From the NCBI RefSeq assembly GCF_001435235.1, contig NZ_AZGB01000030.1:1-64000 (forward strand): 64,000 nt of DNA, read 5' to 3'. Source of the stretch: Liquorilactobacillus ghanensis DSM 18630 (GTDB taxonomy: Bacteria; Bacillota; Bacilli; Lactobacillales; Lactobacillaceae). The position numbers and the translations under genes were made by a program. Positions 27,584 to 36,586 of the stretch are shown here, one piece after another (the stretch's first letter is position 1; every line of letters begins with the position of its first letter). The notes beneath the pieces are model-generated. The model worked only from the letters and a program-made list of their open reading frames with translations, was not told the DNA's origin and searched no databases.

Positions 27584-28852
27584 ATGAAAAGAATTAAGCT
27601 GGTACAGTATTTTTTAGCAGTTTTAGCAGTTAGTTTGATAGTGACTTTGGGTGGAGCCAGTACCAATGTTCAAGCTGCTTCAACTAAAAAGACGAAAATT
27701 TCTCTTTGGACTGGATTGACTGGTGTTTATGAAAAAAACCTACAAAAAATCACTAATGGATTCAACAAATCGCAAAATAAATATCATGTGGTTTTAACAT
27801 CGCAAGGTACCTATGACAAAATGAACCAAAAAGTTATGGCTGCTGCTAAATCCAACAATCTTCCAGTCTTGGGGATGGCACTATATACCAGCCTACCGGA
27901 TTACAAGCATAATGGTTTTATTCAAAGTCTTGATCCATTATACAAGAGTATGCCGAAAAAGAATGTTAAAGACATATATGCTTCTTTCCGTGATGGATCC
28001 AAAGTTGACGGCAATTATTATTCAGTTCCCTTATCAAAATCGGTACGTATTTTGTACTACAACAAAGATATTTTGAAAAAATATAATTTAGCAGTACCTA
28101 AAACTTGGAATCAGCTGCGAGCTGATGGGCAAAAATTAAAAGAACATCAAATTTATGCATATGGATTTGATCAGAGTTTCCAGATGGAATGGGAAGGTAT
28201 GCTGCATGCTGCGGGAGTAACACCAATTTCTGGTAAAAAGGTTGCTGTAAATTCGCAACCATCAATTAAAGCGGCTAACTTTGTCCTTGATATGGTTAAG
28301 AATGGGACAGCTAAATCAGCTGGATCAGATGTTTATTGGACACAGAGTTTTGTTAATGGCCAGTCAGCCTTTTACATTGGGTCTTCAGCTGCCGTTGCTT
28401 CAATCAAAGAAGCAGCTAAAAAGTCATTTAATTGGGGTGCTGCAGTTGTTCCATCATATGAAGGAAAATCTGGTACAGAAGTTGCCGGCAATGATTTAGT
28501 ATTATTTAAAGGAGCAAGCAAAGCTGAAAAATCCGGTGCTTACAAATATTTGAAATATCTGCTTAAACCAAACGTTACAGCAAAATGGGCTGAAGCAACC
28601 GGTTATCTTCCAGTCTCCAAAAAAGCTGTTGCCTCAAAATCATTTCAACAGTTTTTGAAAGATAATCCGTATGATCAGGCGGCGGTAGATTCACTGCCCG
28701 ATTCATTTTCACAAAAAGCATTTGTCGGTTTTAACCAGTATTACACTGATTCAAATACAGCATTTGATAGTATGCTGAACAAGAAAACTCCTGCTAAAAA
28801 AGCACTTGACAACTTAGCTAAACAGACTAAAACAACCTTAGCAGGAAATTAA
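27584..28852 (+). CDS. ugpB: Extracellular solute-binding protein, UgpB-like, without lipobox
   Basis: A 422-residue family-1 solute-binding protein (ISLWTGLTGVYEKNLQKITNGFN at the start of the mature part). Residues 1-31 form a classic signal peptide: basic KRIK, hydrophobic core, then VQA|A as a type I signal-peptidase site. There is no cysteine for lipid attachment, which Gram-positive binding proteins normally have. It may be released, or held by an uncleaved signal. The ligand is probably a glycerophosphoryl compound or other phosphoester, judged from the Ugp-like permeases and phosphoesterase partners; a sugar is the alternative. Confidence 0.78.
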   Translation: MKRIKLVQYFLAVLAVSLIVTLGGASTNVQAASTKKTKISLWTGLTGVYEKNLQKITNGFNKSQNKYHVVLTSQGTYDKMNQKVMAAAKSNNLPVLGMALYTSLPDYKHNGFIQSLDPLYKSMPKKNVKDIYASFRDGSKVDGNYYSVPLSKSVRILYYNKDILKKYNLAVPKTWNQLRADGQKLKEHQIYAYGFDQSFQMEWEGMLHAAGVTPISGKKVAVNSQPSIKAANFVLDMVKNGTAKSAGSDVYWTQSFVNGQSAFYIGSSAAVASIKEAAKKSFNWGAAVVPSYEGKSGTEVAGNDLVLFKGASKAEKSGAYKYLKYLLKPNVTAKWAEATGYLPVSKKAVASKSFQQFLKDNPYDQAAVDSLPDSFSQKAFVGFNQYYTDSNTAFDSMLNKKTPAKKALDNLAKQTKTTLAGN

Positions 28853-28881
28853 TTATTTTAAAAAATAGAGAAGGGTTTTAA

Positions 28882-30129
28882 TTGACTTTTGTTAGATTTT
28901 TAGGCGGCTTAAAAACAATTGGCGGCAACATTGTGGAAATAAGTCAGGGTAACTCTCGAATAATTACTGATTTTGGATTAACGCAGCAGTCTTCGCAGGC
29001 AGACGTAAAAACTTTATTGGCAAAACACGATTTACCTGCAGTGCCGGAACTTTTTTTGCCGCAAATTAATAAAGAGGAATATGTTCATCAAGCGATTTTT
29101 ATTTCACATTTGCACTTAGATCATACAGCAGCTTTAGAATATTTGAAAAAAAATATTCCCGTTTATATGTCACGAGCGAGCTATGAATTGTATCAACAAT
29201 TAGTTAAGTCAGGCTTAGCAACAAATTTAAAGCTTGATTTTCAGGTTTTTGACCCCGAAGTACCGGTAAAAATCGGTAATTTAACAGTTACCGGTTTTGC
29301 CAGTGATCACGATATTGTAGGTATTAGTTCGCTTTTAATCAGCGATGGCAAACATAATTTTGCGCATTCGGGAGACATTCGATTATTCGGCGATCATTAT
29401 GATGAAGTGGAAAAATGGACAAAAAAATTTAATAGCTTGCATTTAGACTTATTTTTACTTGAAGGAACCAGCTTTAGTTTTCCTGATGATAAAGCTGGTC
29501 AACTTGAACAACTGCAGCCGGAAGTTAATCGAGAAGTTGAATGCGGTCAAAGATTCGCATTGGCTTTAAAATCATTAACAGCAGTACCGGTAGTTAATCT
29601 TTATCCGCGAAATATTGAACGTTTGGTTAGATTTCAAAAACTTGCCTTGGCCAATCAACGGCCAATTGTCTGGGAACCGGCTTTTGCTCGTTTGCTAAAG
29701 CATTATTTACCGGCAGAAACCATATTTACGCAGACCGCGGGGATCACTGGAACAACGGTTGTTACTTGGAAACAAATTAATGCGGCACCGCAAGAATATG
29801 CTGTTCAAAATAGTTTTACTAATTTAAAGCAGCTGGTTAAGTTGAACAAATTTGCTTATTTGCATGCTGATGGTGGTCCATTAGGCGATTACGATCCTGA
29901 TTATCTACAGTTAAAAGCTTTTTTAGTCGGACAAAATGCTACTTTTCAGCGTATCGGTACTTCAGGTCACGCTTCAAAACGAGAGCTCGTTAAGGTTGCT
30001 GAAATGGTTCGGGCACAAAAAACGGTAATTTGGCATTCTTTTGAACCGCAACTGGCTGAAGCAGCGTTAGAAGCCAATGGACTAGTAACTTTTTTACCGG
30101 AGTTGAATCATAAATATCTGTTTAAGTGA
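28882..30129 (+). CDS. Beta-lactamase-fold metallohydrolase, RNase J-like
   Basis: A 415-residue cytosolic protein. The metal-binding motif HLHLDH is at about residues 75-80, another His/Asp in GDIRLFGDHYDE near 165-175, and a C-terminal RMMBL-like motif TSGHASKRELVKVAE near 360. This arrangement is that of beta-CASP RNases, although it is shorter than RNase J (about 555). TTG 28882 with GAAGGG is the start. It is the fifth gene of the transporter operon; it may cleave an imported phosphodiester. RNA or nucleotide substrates are possible but unproven. Confidence 0.72.
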   Translation: MTFVRFLGGLKTIGGNIVEISQGNSRIITDFGLTQQSSQADVKTLLAKHDLPAVPELFLPQINKEEYVHQAIFISHLHLDHTAALEYLKKNIPVYMSRASYELYQQLVKSGLATNLKLDFQVFDPEVPVKIGNLTVTGFASDHDIVGISSLLISDGKHNFAHSGDIRLFGDHYDEVEKWTKKFNSLHLDLFLLEGTSFSFPDDKAGQLEQLQPEVNREVECGQRFALALKSLTAVPVVNLYPRNIERLVRFQKLALANQRPIVWEPAFARLLKHYLPAETIFTQTAGITGTTVVTWKQINAAPQEYAVQNSFTNLKQLVKLNKFAYLHADGGPLGDYDPDYLQLKAFLVGQNATFQRIGTSGHASKRELVKVAEMVRAQKTVIWHSFEPQLAEAALEANGLVTFLPELNHKYLFK

Positions 30130-30138
30130 GGGAAGTAA

Positions 30139-31659
30139 ATGATTCTGCGAATTTTAGAAACCAGCGATGTCCATGGACACTTGCTAGCTACTGATCAGGG
30201 TGGATTAGTAAAACAGGCCGCTTTAATCAAACGTTTGAAAAAAGCAGCTTTACCTGATGAACAAATAATCACGATTGAAAATGGCGACTTTATTCAGGGT
30301 TCACCATTGGCTTACTTTGTGAATGAAGAAATTCATCAACCACAGATTCTAGAAGCAGCTTTGGATTCAGTCGGATATGATGTTTCGCTTCTTGGCAATC
30401 ATGAATTTAATTATGGCAAGAATTTCCTTGAAAAATCCTTGTCTTTCCGTACCACACCAATTATATGTGCAAATATTTTGGGGAATGATGGTCAACCTTA
30501 TTTTGGGACACCTTATAAAATTTTGAAATGTGGCCAATATCGAGTAGCAATTTTAGGATTGACAACTCAATATATTCCCCATTGGGAGCCAACTGCTCAT
30601 CTTAAAGATTTGAAGTTTGTTTCAGCAGTTACAGCGGCTAAAAAAATCCTACCGATCCTGCGGCAAAAAGCTAATGTTATTCTGGTTGCTTATCATGGTG
30701 GATTGGAACGGGATTTAAAAACAAATCAGTTGACCGAACCGTTGACCGGTGAGAATGAAGCAGCTGAGTTAGCAAAATTGCCGGGAATTGATGCTTTAAT
30801 TACTGGACATCAGCATCGTCAAATTGCCGACTATATTAATGGTATCCCTTTGATCCAACCGGGCTGTTTTGGAGAAATGGTAGGTGAGATCGTATTTGAA
30901 ATTCAGGCTGGCAAGGTTATCAATTCTCAACCTAAACTGCTTTCAGTTGAAAAAGAGAAGGCTGATCCGATTTTAACTCAACAGTTAGAACAAGTTAAAT
31001 CAAAGTTAGCTGCTTGGTTGGAGCAACCAGTCGGTAAGACTGAAACTAATGAATTAGAAATTCATGATCATTTTCAGGCAAGATTGAAGGGACACCCCTT
31101 TATTGAATTCATTAACCAAGTGCAGTCAGCAGCAACTGAAATTGATATTTCGGCAGCGGCCCTGTTTAATAATCAACAACCGGGTTTTTCTGATCCGGTA
31201 ACTATTAGCCAGATTCAGGCTAATTATCCGTTTAATAATGGCTTAGCTGTCTTACAGATTTCTGGTGCGGATTTAAAGGCTGCGTTGGAACAATGCGCCA
31301 GCTATTGGAGCTTAAGAAATGATCAAATAATTGTCAATCCGGCTTATGTTTTCCCAAAGATCCAACATTTTAATTATGATATTTATCGTGGAATCGATTA
31401 TACGATAAAAGTCAGTCGGCCGATCGGCAGTCGAATTATTAAGTTAAATTATCACGGCCATCCGATTGCTGCTAACGAACAGTTAAAGATAGTATTAAAT
31501 CAATATCGAGCATTAGGCGGCGGTGATTTCAAAATGTTTTCTGCTGCTAAAATAATTAAAGAAATCCCAATTGAAATGCCTAGACTGCTAATTAATTATT
31601 TGAAGGAACATTCACCAGTTAAAGTCGGAAAAACAAGTAATTATCAAGTTATCAAATAA
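30139..31659 (+). CDS. 5'-nucleotidase / 2',3'-cyclic phosphodiesterase-like metallophosphoesterase
   Basis: A 506-residue two-domain enzyme. The N-terminal metallophosphoesterase shows DVHGH (10-14), ENGDFIQGS, GNHEFNYG, YHGGLERD and TGHQHRQ motifs, which bind two metals. The C-terminal half is a 5_nucleotid_C domain with the substrate-binding GGGDFKMF segment. No signal peptide is present, so it works in the cytosol, unlike secreted UshA/YfkN proteins. It ends the ABC-transporter operon and would release phosphate from an imported nucleotide or cyclic nucleotide. Confidence 0.83.
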   Translation: MILRILETSDVHGHLLATDQGGLVKQAALIKRLKKAALPDEQIITIENGDFIQGSPLAYFVNEEIHQPQILEAALDSVGYDVSLLGNHEFNYGKNFLEKSLSFRTTPIICANILGNDGQPYFGTPYKILKCGQYRVAILGLTTQYIPHWEPTAHLKDLKFVSAVTAAKKILPILRQKANVILVAYHGGLERDLKTNQLTEPLTGENEAAELAKLPGIDALITGHQHRQIADYINGIPLIQPGCFGEMVGEIVFEIQAGKVINSQPKLLSVEKEKADPILTQQLEQVKSKLAAWLEQPVGKTETNELEIHDHFQARLKGHPFIEFINQVQSAATEIDISAAALFNNQQPGFSDPVTISQIQANYPFNNGLAVLQISGADLKAALEQCASYWSLRNDQIIVNPAYVFPKIQHFNYDIYRGIDYTIKVSRPIGSRIIKLNYHGHPIAANEQLKIVLNQYRALGGGDFKMFSAAKIIKEIPIEMPRLLINYLKEHSPVKVGKTSNYQVIK

Positions 31660-31667
31660 CCATAAGT

Positions 31668-31700
31668 AAGCTGTCCATAATTTAAAAGGGCAGCTTTTTT
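31668..31700 (+). terminator. Rho-independent terminator after the ugp-type operon
   Basis: AAGCTGTCC pairs with GGGCAGCTT (one T-G wobble) around an 11-base loop and is followed by Ts. Confidence 0.9.
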
Positions 31701-31863
31701 GTAGTTCAAGTTTTTAATTTGAGGGGAAAAATTCATATAGGTAAGGCGCTATTGGTACCGCCTACGTAGCACGCATACAATTAATATTTAGTTTATAACG
31801 TGACTCTTTAATATGTGATACAATGTGTTTACTTTTATTTAAATATAAAAAAGGAGCTATATC

Positions 31864-33852
31864 ATGGAAGAACCTACGAATTTACAAATCGATAAACCTG
31901 AAATTAGTTTTGATGGTTTTTCAAAATGGTATGAAGAAAATAAATCAAAGTTATTGGAAGAAGCTAACGAGTGGAAAAGGCAGAATGAAAAATTAACTTC
32001 AGAGTTTTTAGAAGAATGGTCACTTGAAAGACTAAAGACATTAAACCTTGATGAATATGTAATTGGCAAGGGGTCAAAAAATAGATCCTTATGCCATGAA
32101 ATAGAGAATGGAAAGTATGCAAAAATGTATCTCGGAATAGGAGGAGGAAATGCTGGTAAGTTTGGAATTTATTGGAGTAAAAAAGCGCAAACTTACTATA
32201 ATCAAAACAACCAAGCTATTCCAGCTGATGAATTAGATGAAAAATTTACGTTGCTAAAAAAAGATTTGTTATTGATTCTTGAGAAGGGTATAAATGCGAA
32301 TTTTTCTGATGATGTATTCAATAGTTCTATCCGAGCAAATTCATTTTTCAATCGCCCAGCGCTAGTAACAAAATTACTTTGTGCCTATTCTAAAGGAAAG
32401 ATTTTTTCTGGAATAAATATGAACAAAGATCAGAAAAAATTATGGGGCAGGCTCATTAAATTAAATAAAAACGGGTGGGTGTATAAACAAAACTTTGACA
32501 TAACAGCGGCTATTGCAAATAAGTATCCTGAGTTAGATGGGCGTTTACTGAGTAGTATTCTTTGGCAATATCGAAATGCTGTATTACCAGATGAAGATAC
32601 TAACAAAAATAAATTAAGTGCTGATAAGAAAGAAAAAGATAATATGATTACATATAAAAACGAATATTCAACAGTAGTATTAAATGAAAAAAATGTTGTT
32701 TTCCATGGTGCACCCGGTACCGGTAAAACGTACTTAGCAAACCAAATTGCAGCTGACATTGTTTCAGATGGTCTGACAACTAATGTAGCCAAATTAACCA
32801 GTGAACAAAAACAAAGAATTGGTTTTGTTCAATTTCATCCCAGCTACGATTACACAGATTTTGTCGAAGGTTTGAGACCAGCAACTTCTGATGATGGCGT
32901 GGTTAACTTTTACTTGAAATCAGGTAGTTTTATGTCTTTTGTCGAAAAAGCAAAGGCAGCTAAATTAGTTAATGGACAAGATAATTTTGAGGAAGCATGG
33001 CAAAAATTCTTTTCTGAAGTAACAGATCAGGGGATTGATGGTACTGGTTATAATGAATTAAAAACCTTAACGGGAAAACCAATCAAAGATCTCGTATCTT
33101 ATGATCGAAATGGAATGCAGGGAGTATACCCAGATAAGACAACGATGTATTGGAATCATGATCAAATTTATAGGGTATATTGTGGACTACCAGGCGTTCC
33201 CAAAGGTGGTTTAGATTCATATCGAAAAGCTATTGTAGCTCACTTAAAAGCTAAATACGGACTTAAGGCTTATAAACCATCAGTGGTTTCAGAATCGAAT
33301 GAGAAAAAATATGTTTTTATTATTGATGAAATAAATCGTGGCGAAATTTCTAAAATATTTGGCGAACTTTTCTTTTCAATAGATCCAGAATATCGTGATA
33401 ATGAAGAAGGTGTTTTTACACAATACGCTAATCTTCACAAAAATACTGAAGAAAAGTTTTATGTTCCCGGCAATGTTTATATTATTGGAACTATGAATGA
33501 TATTGATCGCTCAGTTGATACCTTTGATTTTGCTATGCGACGTCGTTTTACATTCATTGAAATAACTGCTGAAGAATCAGCCGAAAACATGAATCTTAAT
33601 ACTGAAGTCAAAGAGCAAATGCAGCGACTTAATAAAGCTATCATTAAAGAAGGGGGATTAACAACAGATTACCAAATTGGGGCAAGTTACTTTAAGAATT
33701 TAGTTTCACCAGAAGTTACTAAAGCAAATGCGCCGTTATGGAATAACAAACTTTATCCATTACTAAAAGATTATTTCCGTGGTGAACGTGAAGCCAAGAG
33801 TAAATTAGCCAAAATTAGTAAGAGTTATTTTTCCAAAAACAAGGAGGACTGA
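31864..33852 (+). CDS. mcrB: McrB-type AAA+ GTPase, type IV restriction
   Basis: A 662-residue subunit of a modification-dependent restriction system. The C-terminal AAA+ domain (about 275-655) has Walker A FHGAPGTGKT, Walker B IIDEINRGEISKIFGEL, and the McrB-specific MNDIDRS GTP-recognition motif followed by AMRRRF. The N-terminal 250 residues do not look like the E. coli McrB 5mC-binding domain: an initial Lys/Glu-rich helical part is followed by a small domain (YAKMYLGIGGGNAGKFGIYW) that may recognise another DNA modification. It lies five bases from mcrC. GGAGC precedes ATG 31864. Confidence 0.88.
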   Translation: MEEPTNLQIDKPEISFDGFSKWYEENKSKLLEEANEWKRQNEKLTSEFLEEWSLERLKTLNLDEYVIGKGSKNRSLCHEIENGKYAKMYLGIGGGNAGKFGIYWSKKAQTYYNQNNQAIPADELDEKFTLLKKDLLLILEKGINANFSDDVFNSSIRANSFFNRPALVTKLLCAYSKGKIFSGINMNKDQKKLWGRLIKLNKNGWVYKQNFDITAAIANKYPELDGRLLSSILWQYRNAVLPDEDTNKNKLSADKKEKDNMITYKNEYSTVVLNEKNVVFHGAPGTGKTYLANQIAADIVSDGLTTNVAKLTSEQKQRIGFVQFHPSYDYTDFVEGLRPATSDDGVVNFYLKSGSFMSFVEKAKAAKLVNGQDNFEEAWQKFFSEVTDQGIDGTGYNELKTLTGKPIKDLVSYDRNGMQGVYPDKTTMYWNHDQIYRVYCGLPGVPKGGLDSYRKAIVAHLKAKYGLKAYKPSVVSESNEKKYVFIIDEINRGEISKIFGELFFSIDPEYRDNEEGVFTQYANLHKNTEEKFYVPGNVYIIGTMNDIDRSVDTFDFAMRRRFTFIEITAEESAENMNLNTEVKEQMQRLNKAIIKEGGLTTDYQIGASYFKNLVSPEVTKANAPLWNNKLYPLLKDYFRGEREAKSKLAKISKSYFSKNKED

Positions 33853-33856
33853 TTTT

Positions 33857-35131
33857 ATGAGTTCTTTTACGTTGGAAGATAATTCAGCTATTGATGAACT
33901 TGGATCCCATTCAATTGTTACTAAATTGGCAAATAAGGATTTAGCTACTTTGGACAAGGAAAATTTTATTATTTTTCCACAGCAGCTAAAAGATTCTGAT
34001 GATTTGGATCAAGATAACTATATTTTTCAACAAAGAAATGGCAAAACCCGAACTTGCAATATTGTAGGTATTATTGGTGACGGTCAAGATGAATTCCATA
34101 TTAATTCAAGATTTAGTAAAAATGATCGGCGAAATTATTTTTTACGTTACATGATACAGCAAGTTTTGAATTATAATGTGGTAAATAATAAACTGAATCA
34201 ATCACAAGAGGTGTCTTATTACGATTTACTGGTGTTTTTGTTTCCTTATTATTTAAATAAAGCTCTGGCAAAGGGTGTTTATAAAGAATATGTGCAACGA
34301 CAATATAATGATGTTAACATTAAAGGTCCAATAGACATTGCTAGGCAGATTAAAAATAATATTCCTTTTGTTGGTAAAGTAGCCTATAGAACGCGTGAAT
34401 TTAGTTACGATAACAATATCACAGAATTAATTCGCCATACGGTTGAGAAAATTCAATTGGAACACAATTTTTTGCTTTTAAGCAGTGAAACTATCAAAGA
34501 AAACGTTAGGATCATCAATCAAATCACAAATTCATACTCACGAATGGATAGAGTAAATATTGTTCAGAATAATATTTTAAATCCGGTGAAATATGGATAT
34601 TTTAAAGAGTATGCTGAATTGCAGCGATTGTGTATTCAAATACTTACTGAGGAAAAAATAGGATTTGGGGATGATGGAAGTCAAGTCTATGGAATCATCA
34701 TTGATGTAGCCTGGCTTTGGGAAGAATACATTTGTAAAATTACTGGTTGGAAACATTATGGTAGAAAAGAGGAATTGGCAACTAAAAATCTTTTCCAGAA
34801 ATTAGGTATAGAAAATCAACAACATCGTTATCCTGACTTTGAGGATAACGGGATACCAATCGACACAAAGTATAAAAGAAATATAGATAAGCGAAACGAC
34901 TATAATCAGTTAGCTACCTATATTCACATCATGAAAGCGAGCAAAGGTGTGTTCCTGCAACCAACTGATAATTCAGATATGCAAGGATTGAATTTACTTG
35001 GTGAACTATATGGTGGCGGAGAAATGTTTAGCTACAAATTTTTTGTACCTCAAAATTATAAAACCTATCTAGATTTTAAAAAACAAATTCAGAAAATGGA
35101 AAACAATTTAAAGGTGTTGGACTTCAACTGA
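33857..35131 (+). CDS. mcrC: McrC-type nuclease subunit, type IV restriction
   Basis: A 424-residue partner of McrB. An N-terminal beta-rich part is followed by a helical region and a PD-(D/E)xK nuclease fold: WLWEEYI, then YPDFEDNGIPIDTKYK near residue 330, where D and DTK are the expected catalytic residues. AAGGAGG is upstream of ATG 33857. McrBC complexes cut DNA containing modified bases after GTP-driven translocation, so this pair is an antiphage defence module. Nothing suggests it is broken. Confidence 0.88.
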   Translation: MSSFTLEDNSAIDELGSHSIVTKLANKDLATLDKENFIIFPQQLKDSDDLDQDNYIFQQRNGKTRTCNIVGIIGDGQDEFHINSRFSKNDRRNYFLRYMIQQVLNYNVVNNKLNQSQEVSYYDLLVFLFPYYLNKALAKGVYKEYVQRQYNDVNIKGPIDIARQIKNNIPFVGKVAYRTREFSYDNNITELIRHTVEKIQLEHNFLLLSSETIKENVRIINQITNSYSRMDRVNIVQNNILNPVKYGYFKEYAELQRLCIQILTEEKIGFGDDGSQVYGIIIDVAWLWEEYICKITGWKHYGRKEELATKNLFQKLGIENQQHRYPDFEDNGIPIDTKYKRNIDKRNDYNQLATYIHIMKASKGVFLQPTDNSDMQGLNLLGELYGGGEMFSYKFFVPQNYKTYLDFKKQIQKMENNLKVLDFN

Positions 35132-35223
35132 TTTTAATAAACTTGATTTTCTATTGATCAAGTTGGAATAGGTGAAACAACATAAAAAACGAGTTCAATA
35201 ATCATGAAGAAGACATTTTTTTA

Positions 35224-35257
35224 GGGATGAGGTGAGGTTGCCACCCCGTCTCTTTTT
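35224..35257 (+). terminator. Rho-independent terminator after mcrBC
   Basis: Arms 35224-35234 and 35242-35252 pair with one mismatch and wobbles around a seven-base loop; five Ts follow. Confidence 0.8.
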
Positions 35258-35472
35258 ATATAAAGCATAAAATAAAGATTGGTGCTAATCGAAAATTATT
35301 TCTATCAGTATCAAATATTATAGAACTCACAATTTTTTTTGCAAGAATAACTAATAGGTTTTAAAAACGGCAAGAAATCCAATTTTTTATTAACCAAGAG
35401 TTTGTTTAATAAAGTTTTTTACAGATTTTTTGAAATAAAATATCCTTTTTTGCAACTTATATTATTAAATAA

Positions 35473-35487
35473 TGAAATCATATTTCA
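35473..35487. promoter_or_regulatory. Candidate operator upstream of murQ
   Basis: TGAAAT-CAT-ATTTCA is a perfect palindrome with a three-base spacer. TGAAA/TTTCA half-sites are common for RpiR-family regulators such as MurR, and MurNAc operons are usually under a MurR-type protein. No such regulator is encoded in the window. Confidence 0.45.
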
Positions 35488-35582
35488 AAACTACTAATAT
35501 TATGCTATGATATTTTTGGAAAATAAAATAAGTTGTTAGGATTATTTATTAGTCATTCAGGTAAAAAGGAAGTTGGTGTTTT

Positions 35583-36506
35583 ATGGGAGTTGAAAAATTA
35601 GTAACTGAGCAAAGAAATCCTGCGACTGTTGCAATTGATCAAATGTCGACCAGAGAAATTATTCAAACAATTAATCAAGAAGATCAAAAAGTTGCCACGG
35701 CAGTCGCCACACAGACGAAGATTATTGCTCAAGCAGTTGATTTACTTAGCCAGCGTTTTAGCGAGGGTGGTCGGTTGGTTTATTGCGGTGCCGGTACGTC
35801 CGGCAGGTTGGGAGTACTTGATGCTGCAGAATTGGTTCCGACATTCGGCTTGGATCCCAATCAGGCGATTGGATTGATTGCCGGGGGTCAGAAGGCCATG
35901 TTTCAAGCTGTTGAAGGCGCTGAGGATTCAGCCGAATTAGCAGTTAGCGATTTGAAACACATTAACTTTTCGGCGCAGGATACGTTGATTGCAATCGCAT
36001 CCAGCGGCCGGACGCCGTATGCGATTGGAGCGCTTAAATATAGTAACCAGCTGAAGGCAAAATCGATTGCGGTCGTTTGTGTACCGCAAAGTGAAATGGA
36101 AAAGCAGGCTGATTTAACCATTGCACCAATTGTTGGACCGGAAGTTATTACCGGCTCAACTCGCATGAAAGCTGGCACTGCTCAGAAAATGGTCTTGAAT
36201 ATGCTTTCAACCGGTGTCATGATCAAAGCCGGTAAAGTTTATCAAAATTTGATGGTTGATGTTTTGCCGACCAACGAAAAATTGGTTAATCGCGCCATTC
36301 GGATTATTCAGGCAACTACTGGCAAGGATCACCAGGCAGCCAAACAGCTATTGACTGCAGCCAAACAGCGAGTACCGGTTGCAATTGTCATGGGTAAAAC
36401 CGGCATGGAGTATCCGGTTGCGGCAGCTTACTTGAAGAAAAATGCTAATCAGGTTGCTGTCGCGATCCAGCAGTGGCAACGGGAACAAGAACTATCCTCA
36501 AATTAA
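35583..36506 (+). CDS. murQ: N-acetylmuramic acid 6-phosphate etherase
   Basis: A 307-residue cytosolic lyase of the SIS superfamily that splits MurNAc-6-phosphate into GlcNAc-6-phosphate and D-lactate. The signature VYCGAGTSGRLGVLDAAE (about residues 62-79) holds the catalytic glutamate, and STRMKAGTAQKM lies near 195. Length matches known MurQ (about 300). It is the first gene of a MurNAc-recycling operon with permease and MupG. AAAAGGAAG lies 10-12 bases upstream of ATG. Confidence 0.94.
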   Translation: MGVEKLVTEQRNPATVAIDQMSTREIIQTINQEDQKVATAVATQTKIIAQAVDLLSQRFSEGGRLVYCGAGTSGRLGVLDAAELVPTFGLDPNQAIGLIAGGQKAMFQAVEGAEDSAELAVSDLKHINFSAQDTLIAIASSGRTPYAIGALKYSNQLKAKSIAVVCVPQSEMEKQADLTIAPIVGPEVITGSTRMKAGTAQKMVLNMLSTGVMIKAGKVYQNLMVDVLPTNEKLVNRAIRIIQATTGKDHQAAKQLLTAAKQRVPVAIVMGKTGMEYPVAAAYLKKNANQVAVAIQQWQREQELSSN

Positions 36507-36514
36507 TTTTAAGG

Positions 36515-36545
36515 TTAGTTCTCTAACTAAATGTAAACGCTTAAT
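36515..36545 (+). promoter_or_regulatory. Small hairpin and cre-like site between murQ and murP
   Basis: TTAGTT-CTCT-AACTAA forms a six-pair hairpin (36515-36530), directly followed by TGTAAACGCTTAAT (36532-36545), which matches the cre consensus except for its last bases. Internal catabolite control of the permease gene is possible. Confidence 0.4.
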
Positions 36546-36586
36546 TTTAAACATTAATTCAAGTTTATTTGGAAAGGATGATTGAC

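Larger units (their letters stand above)
35132..35582. other. Intergenic region between mcrC and murQ
   Basis: The 451 bases hold the mcrBC terminator (35224-35257) and a candidate operator (35473-35487) close to the murQ start. A TATGAT-like -10 box lies at about 35512. The middle part (35260-35470) is T- and A-rich and shows nothing recognisable. Confidence 0.5.

Noticed and set aside
27513-27584. 23-codon ORF behind AAAGGAGG, ending TAATG at the ugpB start
   Set aside because: The ATG is only two bases from the ribosome-binding site, the encoded peptide ends in codons formed by the ugpB ribosome-binding site, and it shows no recognisable signal. It could be an RNA-processing or leader region, but not a supported gene.
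31864-35131. Larger defence island around mcrBC
   Set aside because: Flanking genes are a phosphate-ester operon and a MurNAc operon; no toxin, methylase, recombinase or other defence gene is adjacent.
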